Shown piece by piece: positions 6,940 through 13,006 of a stretch of DNA of 21,289 bases. How positions within the stretch are numbered: position 1 is the first letter of the stretch; each line of letters opens with the position of its first letter. The notes beneath the pieces are model-generated. The model made no database searches. It was not told the DNA's origin and was given only the letters and a program-made list of their open reading frames with translations. Origin of the DNA: a virus; IMG/VR virus record IMGVR_UViG_3300025131_000507, positions 1-21,289 of that record; one strand, 5' to 3'. Both the position numbers and the translations under genes were made by a program.

Positions 6940-7400
6940 ATATATTTACAAACTCCTTATTTTTCACAGACCAAAAAGATTCAGAGTTTAAAAAAGAGAC
7001 GATAAAAACAAAAAGTGTGGATAAGGCAAAGTTTACTGACATGTTAAAAAATTTTGCAGCTGGGTTAGCGAAGAATTATAATATAAGTTTTCAAGATGTC
7101 TTTATAGATAATATAAAATACTATGAAGATTTAAAAGACCAGACAAATTTAAAAATTGTTACAACCGATGTTTTGTTTCAAGGCTTATACATGGTGGATG
7201 TTGATGAAGATTGTGGTTTAATTTTTTTTGAAAGAGATTCCGGAGAGTTTATATGTCACCATACTGATTTTATTCCCCAGTTTAATTTCATAGCCAGAGA
7301 GAATACTATTGTATGTCTTCCTTCAAACATTGATTTTAAATTAAAAGAAAATAAGTCAGATAAAAAAAGACGGTATATTTATTTCACTCTATCCGTTTAA
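6927..7400 (+). CDS. Degenerate PF13759-type oxygenase homologue lacking metal ligands
   Basis: The 157-aa protein aligns by eye with the preceding oxygenase in all core strands: VLFQGLYMVDVDEDCGLIFF against VHFSGVYYLKTPKNCGKLIF, ENTIVCLPSNIDFKL against QNLLLIFPSYLLHEV, and KKRRYIYFTL against EKRISISFNL. The two metal His of the HxH motif are replaced by I77 and T79, and the distal His by F137. The late Arg is kept (148/149). A CHHTD sequence at 110-114 could offer ligands but sits at a different place in the fold. The reading frame is intact, so this is a maintained pseudoenzyme rather than a broken gene. It overlaps the previous gene by 13 nt. A scaffold, regulatory or substrate-binding role is inferred. 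Confidence 0.65.
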   Translation: MHQINIFTNSLFFTDQKDSEFKKETIKTKSVDKAKFTDMLKNFAAGLAKNYNISFQDVFIDNIKYYEDLKDQTNLKIVTTDVLFQGLYMVDVDEDCGLIFFERDSGEFICHHTDFIPQFNFIARENTIVCLPSNIDFKLKENKSDKKRRYIYFTLSV

Positions 7401-7885
7401 AAATAAATAAAATTTACATTGATTCTTGCGTCTTGATCAGTGCATGTTGTGCTGTGATGTTTTTGATGTGATTTAAAAAACAACATTCTATTTTCAATAG
7501 ATTTTATTTTATTGTTTGAAAGTCCTGTGTACCCATTATTGTTGTTAATGTAAAGTATAGCGCTGTTACATTTAGGGTCATCATGATCACGATGCAATGC
7601 GTGTTTTTTTATCTTAGGGGTGTGAGGATAAAAATTACATTTTACTCGAAATAGTTTTTTTATTTCTAATTTTAAAAGAATGGGTCCAAGTAAATTAAGG
7701 GCGGGTTGACTCAGTATCTTTTGATCTTCATATACGGTATGACTTAAATAAAAATTTCCTATAGCATTATCTTTTGGATACGCCACATTATTTACATAGT
7801 ACCAGGGGAAGGTGTTAGTGAGTAAGGTATTTTTTATTTTTAAAAACTCATCTTCGGGTAGAAACTTATCTTTTATTTGAAACAT
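7397..7885 (-). CDS. 2OG-Fe(II) oxygenase (NNNGYT type)
   Basis: The 162-aa protein belongs to a group common in marine phages: an N-terminal FPWYY motif (26-30), FRVKCNFYPHTP (79-90), ALHRDHDDPKCNSAILYINN with H98-R-D100, NNGYTGLS (116-123), IENRMLFFKS (130-139), the distal His at H144 (KHHSTTCTD), and ARINVNFIYF with R154. All features of an active enzyme are present. It is last in the minus-strand operon and overlaps the upstream gene by 13 nt. Its stop codon overlaps that of the plus-strand operon. I see no Shine-Dalgarno, so translation may depend on coupling to the upstream gene. Substrate unknown. Confidence 0.8.
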   Translation of the reverse strand: MFQIKDKFLPEDEFLKIKNTLLTNTFPWYYVNNVAYPKDNAIGNFYLSHTVYEDQKILSQPALNLLGPILLKLEIKKLFRVKCNFYPHTPKIKKHALHRDHDDPKCNSAILYINNNNGYTGLSNNKIKSIENRMLFFKSHQKHHSTTCTDQDARINVNFIYF

Positions 7886-8397
7886 TTTATTAAAATATTA
7901 AGGTTAAAACGAACCGCATCTTTTAAAGGAGGATTACCTTTATGTTCAACCATACTTTTATATACTTTTGCTTGGCCTATTTTATCGACATAAAATTTAT
8001 TGTTAATAAAAGTGCCTCCATCGGTCGTGTGTGGATTATATAATATGCTTAAAAAATCGTCGGTGTATTCGTCCTTATGAAGGTCAGTATGATTTTTAGG
8101 AAAATACATATTCCATAAAAATCTTCTTACTTCATATTTTTTAATGTCTAATTGCTCACAGATTTTTTTAGTAATTTTGTATGCTTCTTTATTAAGAGGT
8201 GAATCAAAAGGTTTTCCATCTTCCAATGATAACACACTAAAACCTCCTCCTCTCCCTGCGAACAAGGGAGGCATTAAGTTCCCGTAGTCTAAACATTTCG
8301 TTAAGTACCATTGATGATAACAAAGTTTATTAATTAAAGCTAAGTTTTCTTCCTTTGATAAAATATCATCAATTAAAGTAACCTCATTAGTATTCAT
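7873..8397 (-). CDS. 2OG-Fe(II) oxygenase-like protein
   Basis: The 174-aa protein has an N-terminal LIDDILSKEENLALINKL segment typical of these small dioxygenases, an unusual Gly-rich stretch AGRGGGFSVLS (47-57), and a core with FLWNMYFPKNHTDLHKDEYT (H107-K-D109), DFLSILYNPH, a glycine-containing strand DGGTFINNKFY, VYKSMVEHKG with distal H152, and VRFNLNILI with R163. Triad and Arg spacing fit an active enzyme. It overlaps both neighbours of the minus-strand operon (11 and 13 nt). Subfamily and substrate are unknown. Confidence 0.75.
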   Translation of the reverse strand: MNTNEVTLIDDILSKEENLALINKLCYHQWYLTKCLDYGNLMPPLFAGRGGGFSVLSLEDGKPFDSPLNKEAYKITKKICEQLDIKKYEVRRFLWNMYFPKNHTDLHKDEYTDDFLSILYNPHTTDGGTFINNKFYVDKIGQAKVYKSMVEHKGNPPLKDAVRFNLNILIKCFK

Positions 8398-8956
8398 ATT
8401 TTATGATTCGTTCTTTCAATAAATCCTCTCGAATCTCTTTTACATCAAAATTAAATGAAATAATAGTTCTTTTTTTATTTGTCTCATTGACTCCTGATCT
8501 ATGTATGACGTGGGCGGGAAATACAATAAAATCCCCTTCCACTACTTTTAATGAAATAGCTCGGTTTAAATTAAGGGGGTCGAGTAGCTGGGTATATTGA
8601 TGATTATCAAATTCTAGATAGTACACACCAGTGAGATTATTAGCGTGAATATGCCACCCATGAGTACCCTGGTTTTCATATTGTTGAAACCATAATTCAT
8701 GTATTTTAATTGTTTTAAAACCTATTTTAGAAACCATCTTAACTAAATGGTCGTGGATATGTTGACCCGCATATTTAACCCAAGGCCTCTCAAAGTCCGA
8801 AGATTGATCCCAGTCTAATTTATGAAAGACATCTTCAAACCCTGTTTTACTATAGTTAGTTTTTGATTGATCAATCAACGATAATAGGCTATTTTTAATG
8901 TTTAAATGATTACTAAAGTGCTCTTTTAAAAGAGGAGTTCCTATGGAAAGATTCAT
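8387..8956 (-). CDS. 2OG-Fe(II) oxygenase of the PF13759 type
   Basis: The 189-aa protein begins with IGTPLLKEHF, the usual short N-terminal strand of this family. The core reads HELWFQQYENQGTHGWHIHA with H102-I-H104, then NNLTGVYYLEF, a longer insertion with LLDPLN, EGDFIVFPAHVIHRS with distal H152, and KKRTIISFNF with R163. It is the first gene of the minus-strand operon, close to a candidate promoter whose -10 box ends only 10 nt before the ATG. No Shine-Dalgarno is visible, so a near-leaderless transcript is possible. Substrate unknown. Confidence 0.8.
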   Translation of the reverse strand: MNLSIGTPLLKEHFSNHLNIKNSLLSLIDQSKTNYSKTGFEDVFHKLDWDQSSDFERPWVKYAGQHIHDHLVKMVSKIGFKTIKIHELWFQQYENQGTHGWHIHANNLTGVYYLEFDNHQYTQLLDPLNLNRAISLKVVEGDFIVFPAHVIHRSGVNETNKKRTIISFNFDVKEIREDLLKERIIKYEY

Positions 8957-8966
8957 AAAAACATGT

Positions 8967-8994
8967 ATTATAGGTTTTTTTAAAAAATTGTATA
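8967..8994 (-). promoter_or_regulatory. Candidate sigma70 promoter for the minus-strand oxygenase operon, TATACA-N16-TATAAT
   Basis: Read on the minus strand, TATACA (8994-8989) and a perfect -10 box TATAAT (8972-8967) are separated by 16 nt. The -10 is 10 nt upstream of ATG 8956, so the leader would be only a few nucleotides. The 66-nt gap between divergent genes (8957-9022) also contains T7A6 runs. No convincing plus-strand promoter for the gene at 9023 was found in it; TATACT (8991-8996) with a weak TTATAG -35 is the best candidate. Confidence 0.45.
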
Positions 8995-9022
8995 CTGTAA
9001 ATTTAAATGATAAATAATTAAT

Positions 9023-11227
9023 ATGCTACAAAAAATAGGTTTTTTACCTGGATTCAATAAACAAGTTACTGCTACCGGAGCAGAAGCACAATGGACTGGT
9101 GGGGAAAATGTGCGCTTTAGATATGGTACTCCCGAAAAAATAGGTGGGTGGAATCAATTAGGACAAGATAAATTAACAGGTGCAGCGCGACAGATGCATC
9201 ATATTGTTAATAAAGACTCAGTAAAATTTTCTATTATAGGTACTAACAAAATTTTATATGCGTATACTGGTGGTGTATTTTATGACATTCACCCATTAGT
9301 TAATCCGTCAGGTACAGCCATCTCTAATGCTTTTAGTACAACTAATAATGATCCTGTTGTAACTATTACTGCTACTTCTCATGGTTTTCAAGCTGGAGAC
9401 ATTTGTTTATTTGGTGACAGTTCTACCTTCAGTGCAATAACAAATTCTAATTTTGGATCATCCGATTTTTGTGATAAAAAATTTATGGTTACTACAGTTG
9501 TAGATTCAGATAATTTTAAAATTACAATGGATTCTAATGAAACAGGAAGTGGTGCTACTACTTCTGGAGGTATAACTTATTATAGATACTATCACGTAGG
9601 ACCTGCTGAACAGTTGGGAGCTTATGGTTTTGGTATATCATTATATGGTGGTACAATTTTAGGTTCAACTACTACTACACTAACAGCACCTGGATTAGGC
9701 GACAATGCTTATGGAACAGGTGGCTCAGGAACTACAGTTAATGTTGGAAGTACCACAGGATTTCCTTCTTCAGGAACTAATTATTTTCAAGTAGGAAGTG
9801 AAGAAATTTCTTACACAGGCGTAACAGCCACAAGTTTTACAGGAATTACTAGAGCGGTTAGAGGTTCAACAAGAGCTGCGCACAGTGGTGGAGCTACTAT
9901 TACTAATACATCTAGTTGGACTGGATGGGGTTCTGCAGCATCAAACACTGACAAAACTATTGACCCAGGATTATGGTCCATTGATAATTTAGGAGATAAT
10001 CTTATCGCCTTAATTCATAACAGCGCGGTATTTGAATGGGATTCTGCTGCAAGTAATGCTACATCAACGAGAGCTACTATTATATCTGGAGCCCCAACAG
10101 CATCCAGAGATATGTTAGTATCTACACCTGATCGTCACTTAGTTTTATTTGGAACAGAAACAACGATTGGAGATACATCTACCCAAGATGATATGTTTAT
10201 TAGATTTTCTTCTCAAGAAGATATAAATACATGGGCACCAACAGCAATCAATAGTGCGGGTACACAAAGACTGGCCGCCGGATCACGGATCATGGGAGCT
10301 AAACTTGGTAAATCTGCAATTTATGTATGGACCGATACAGCTTTATTTACCATGAGATTTGTAGGTACTCCGTTTACTTTCGCCTATGATCAAGTAGGTA
10401 CAAACTGTGGATTAATAGGAATGAATGCAGCCGTTGAGGTAGATGGTTCTGCTTACTGGATGTCTGAGAATGGTTTCTTTAAATATAGTGGTAAACTAGA
10501 TTCACTGGACTGTTTGGTTGAAGACTATGTTTATGATGACATTAATAAAACTTCTAACCAATTAATATACTGTGGATTAAATAACTTGTTTGGTGAAATT
10601 ATGTGGTTTTATCCCACTAGTACATCTAATGTAAATGACAGAGCTGTGGTTTATAGTTATTTAGATTCTACAGCAGAGAGACCTATCTGGTTTACAAACG
10701 CGAGTTCAATTTTTAGAAGAACTACTTGGATTGATTCTGCTATTTTTGGTTTACCCCATGCTACAGATTATAATGCTTCTGACGACGCTTCGTTTGATGT
10801 GACGGGAAATACTGAAGGAACCACTATTTATTATGAGCATGAGACAGGGGTAAATTATATTAAAGGAGGAACTACATATGCAGTGCCTTCTAACATTCTT
10901 TCAGGTGATTTTGACATTACTCAAGACCAACAAAGAGGTATTACTTTTAGAGGAGATGGAGAATTTATCATGAGGATCAGTAGATTTATACCAGACTTTA
11001 TTAGTCAAAGTGGAACAGCTATAGTAGAGTTTGATCTTAGAAATTTTTCTAATCAAGCCGCAGTAAGCTCGACATTAGGTCCTTTTAATGTTACAACCAG
11101 CACTACATATCAATCGTGCAGAGCACGAGCGAGGTCTATTGCTGTTAAAGTATCAAACACAGCTATAGATTCAAATTGGAAACTAGGTACATTTAGATTA
11201 GATGTACACGCAGGAGGAAGAAGATAA
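9023..11227 (+). CDS. Large tail nozzle/stabilisation-type virion protein
   Basis: The 734-aa protein starts with MLQKIGFLPGFNKQVTATGA and continues QWTGGENVRFRYGTPEKIGG, a signature I know from marine phage structural proteins. The length and beta-rich repeats (IGTNKILYAYTGGVF, NSAVFEWDS, STPDRHLVLFGTE, GKSAIYVWTDTALFTM, SGKLDSL) fit a beta-propeller tail-tube end protein like T7 gp12 or P22 gp10; that parallel is inferred. Two inserted modules are visible: residues about 97-190 (DPVVTITATSHGFQAGD) and about 239-295 (VGSEEISYTGVTATSF, GITRAVRGSTRAAHSGG). No Shine-Dalgarno is seen before ATG 9023. It ends in TAATG joined to the next gene and directly follows the oxygenase cassette. Confidence 0.7.
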   Translation: MLQKIGFLPGFNKQVTATGAEAQWTGGENVRFRYGTPEKIGGWNQLGQDKLTGAARQMHHIVNKDSVKFSIIGTNKILYAYTGGVFYDIHPLVNPSGTAISNAFSTTNNDPVVTITATSHGFQAGDICLFGDSSTFSAITNSNFGSSDFCDKKFMVTTVVDSDNFKITMDSNETGSGATTSGGITYYRYYHVGPAEQLGAYGFGISLYGGTILGSTTTTLTAPGLGDNAYGTGGSGTTVNVGSTTGFPSSGTNYFQVGSEEISYTGVTATSFTGITRAVRGSTRAAHSGGATITNTSSWTGWGSAASNTDKTIDPGLWSIDNLGDNLIALIHNSAVFEWDSAASNATSTRATIISGAPTASRDMLVSTPDRHLVLFGTETTIGDTSTQDDMFIRFSSQEDINTWAPTAINSAGTQRLAAGSRIMGAKLGKSAIYVWTDTALFTMRFVGTPFTFAYDQVGTNCGLIGMNAAVEVDGSAYWMSENGFFKYSGKLDSLDCLVEDYVYDDINKTSNQLIYCGLNNLFGEIMWFYPTSTSNVNDRAVVYSYLDSTAERPIWFTNASSIFRRTTWIDSAIFGLPHATDYNASDDASFDVTGNTEGTTIYYEHETGVNYIKGGTTYAVPSNILSGDFDITQDQQRGITFRGDGEFIMRISRFIPDFISQSGTAIVEFDLRNFSNQAAVSSTLGPFNVTTSTTYQSCRARARSIAVKVSNTAIDSNWKLGTFRLDVHAGGRR

Positions 11228-12288
11228 TGCCGTTTAAGTCAGAAAAGCAAAGACGCTATATGCATGCTAACTTACCCGAGATCGCACAGAGATGGGAAAG
11301 AGATTATGCAGGTGGTGGTATTGCTAGAGTAGGATACCAACAAGGTATGGGAGTTGCACCTGTTCCTCCTAATCCTATGTTAACTAATATGCAAAAAATG
11401 AAACCTTTGGCATTAGATGTTATGACAGGACAACATATGCCAGGAATTAGTCCGCACTATGGAGGATATGGTCCAATTGATCAATGGGGAAATATACAAA
11501 TGGATTTAGAAAAAGATGATATTAGATCTGGGGCACAGGTTCAAGAGCAACCAGCTTGGTATAACAGAATGTTTAATAAAGCTGGTGAAGGTATAAGAGG
11601 AATTAAAAATAAATTTACAGAAGGGTGGGATAGCTCAAAAAATTTTGCAAACAATATACTGGATAATACTTTGATGGCAAAACTAATGGCAGGATTTGAC
11701 GCAACAAACGAAGACGCATTTAATTATAATCCAGCACTGCGAGGTCAAATAGATTTCATGAAAGGCCAAGGTAAGTATGGAGTAATGGATCCAAGTGGAT
11801 TAAACAAAATTACAGGAGGCGCATTAAGAGGTAAAAATTTACAATCCATGTTTGGATCAAATGACTTAACTACTATGTTTGATAAAAGTATAGCTCAAAC
11901 ACAAAAAACTATTGATAATTTTGCTAACCAATGGGGTAATTTAAAAGAAGAAGAGGACGAGGGGTTACATAACCTATATACCCAAAAATTACAAGTTCAT
12001 CTTAATCGTTTAGCCCAGAAAAAAAAGGAGCAAAAAGAATATTTTGATTCTCTTCAAAAGAAAGTTCCATCAGGTGATCCTAAGAAAAACTGGATAACAA
12101 AAAAAACTAGCGGCGGTAATGGCGGTGGTGGTCCTGGCCCTGGGGGAGGCGATACTGCTAGCAAAGGTTCAGGAGCTAAAGCAGGAACAACAGGATCCTG
12201 GACTCCGGGAGGTACGTATAACGCACCTTCAGGGCATAATCCTCATCGTTATGCTGAAGGAGGCCTAGCAAGTCTATGGCCAAGATAG
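11227..12288 (+). CDS. Internal virion-type protein with conserved MPFKSEKQRRYMHANLPEIA N-terminus
   Basis: The 353-aa protein begins with a short conserved phage motif in which KSEKQRRYMHANLPEIA is followed by RWERDYAGGGIARVGY. The middle is helical and Met/Gln-rich. From about residue 245 there is a charged, coiled-coil-like stretch (KEEEDEGLHNLYTQKLQVHL), then a Gly-rich linker (GGNGGGGPGPGGGD). It ends HRYAEGGLASLWPR, a variant of the YAxGGxA motif repeated in nearby proteins. I do not recognise a defined function. Location and motif sharing suggest an internal or scaffold-like virion component. It is coupled to the previous gene by TAATG, and its last 13 nt overlap the next small gene. 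Confidence 0.65.
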   Translation: MPFKSEKQRRYMHANLPEIAQRWERDYAGGGIARVGYQQGMGVAPVPPNPMLTNMQKMKPLALDVMTGQHMPGISPHYGGYGPIDQWGNIQMDLEKDDIRSGAQVQEQPAWYNRMFNKAGEGIRGIKNKFTEGWDSSKNFANNILDNTLMAKLMAGFDATNEDAFNYNPALRGQIDFMKGQGKYGVMDPSGLNKITGGALRGKNLQSMFGSNDLTTMFDKSIAQTQKTIDNFANQWGNLKEEEDEGLHNLYTQKLQVHLNRLAQKKKEQKEYFDSLQKKVPSGDPKKNWITKKTSGGNGGGGPGPGGGDTASKGSGAKAGTTGSWTPGGTYNAPSGHNPHRYAEGGLASLWPR

Positions 12289-12440
12289 TACAAACATTAA
12301 CCCGAGCAAGCACAAACTACAGAGAAGACGTAGCTCAATCTTTAGTTAGAGATTTAGATGCTGTCTTAGAAAAATTAAACACAACGTTTCAAGAAGAAAT
12401 TAAACAGGAGATAGAAGCTAGAAGTTTCTTTTTAGATTAA
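12276..12440 (+). CDS. Small conserved phage protein, 54 aa
   Basis: The frame from ATG 12276 to TAA 12438-12440 encodes a 54-aa helical protein (MAKIVQTLTRASTNYREDVA, then RDLDAVLEKLNTTFQEEIKQ, ending EARSFFLD). I recall similar short proteins from marine phage structural regions, with the same TLTR...DLDAV...LN..FQ..LK pattern. GGAGG lies about 12 nt upstream. It overlaps the previous gene by 13 nt and joins the next by TAATG, which supports it as real. Function unknown; a small virion or assembly protein is likely. Confidence 0.7.
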   Translation: MAKIVQTLTRASTNYREDVAQSLVRDLDAVLEKLNTTFQEEIKQEIEARSFFLD

Positions 12441-12775
12441 TGGCAGTCGTAAATCAATACAAGTTTGTAGGGATAGATAATGACACTAGTAATGGGGAGT
12501 TAAATCCTTTTGGTAGTGGTAATCCTTTAGTTAGTGAAACGTATGTTATTAAATCTATTCTTGTTACATCAGCTGGCACTCCTAGTGCGACTGTAACAAA
12601 CAATTCTATTACAGCTATTAAATCAGGGGCTTTAACAGCCAATACAACTAAAGAATTATTAACAAACCCACTAATAGTTGAGGGTGGAAAGACCCTTACA
12701 ATTAAAGCAGGTAGCACAGACTCATTTGACTTGGCTGTCAGCTACCTAAATATCAAGAAAGAGGTAACAACTTAA
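12440..12775 (+). CDS. Small beta-sandwich-like phage structural protein
   Basis: The 111-aa protein has beta strands YVIKSILVTSAGTPSATVTN, TTKELLTNPLIVEGGKTLTI and DSFDLAVSYLNI. Its layout matches the protein at 1842-2204 (ILIANT, TPLWLDETDLLAV, LSWHVSYV), although identity is low. Proteins of this shape are common among phage head and tail genes and probably form virion decorations or connector parts. It starts inside the TAATG at the end of the 54-aa gene and ends in TAATG opening the 59-aa gene. No catalytic residues seen. Confidence 0.65.
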   Translation: MAVVNQYKFVGIDNDTSNGELNPFGSGNPLVSETYVIKSILVTSAGTPSATVTNNSITAIKSGALTANTTKELLTNPLIVEGGKTLTIKAGSTDSFDLAVSYLNIKKEVTT

Positions 12776-12954
12776 TGACAAATATTATGGAAATAAAACC
12801 TGATAAAATAATAACTACTATTTCTAACCTTAAAACAGGGGAAATATACAACACCGAAGAGGAATGGAAAGCTAAGGGAATCGCTGAAACTGACATTAGA
12901 AGAGACATTAAAGTTATAATGCCTCCACTTGATTTGTTTGGAAAAACAAGTTAA
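12775..12954 (+). CDS. Small conserved phage protein, 59 aa
   Basis: The frame from ATG 12775 to TAA 12952-12954 encodes MTNIMEIKPDKIITTISNLK, then TGEIYNTEEEWKAKGIAETD and a C-terminus IRRDIKVIMPPLDLFGKTS. The pattern of a TNLKTG-type strand, a charged helix with an Ile-Arg-Arg-Asp-Ile motif and an LFGK end is familiar from small marine phage structural-region proteins. GAGGT is about 10 nt upstream and the start overlaps the previous stop. Function unknown. Confidence 0.65.
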   Translation: MTNIMEIKPDKIITTISNLKTGEIYNTEEEWKAKGIAETDIRRDIKVIMPPLDLFGKTS

Positions 12955-13006
12955 AGTATACACTCAGGAAATTTTCACCTGCTCTTAACTTAAATGAAGC
13001 AAAATT

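Noticed and set aside
3343-8974. Flanking direct repeats of the oxygenase cassette (ATTATAAAGG near 3372, ATTATAGG near 8967)
   Set aside because: The similarity is short, imperfect and AT-rich; it does not support a mobile element, and no integrase or transposase is present.
8988-9018. Plus-strand promoter for the nozzle-type gene
   Set aside because: TTGTAT with a 17-nt spacer leads to TAAATA, a weak -10; other pairings are no better. Not listed as a feature.
12934-12962. Possible promoter TTGTTT-N17-TATACA before the 596-aa gene
   Set aside because: The spacing is ideal but only three and four consensus bases match, and the -35 box lies in coding sequence; not better than chance in this AT-rich DNA.
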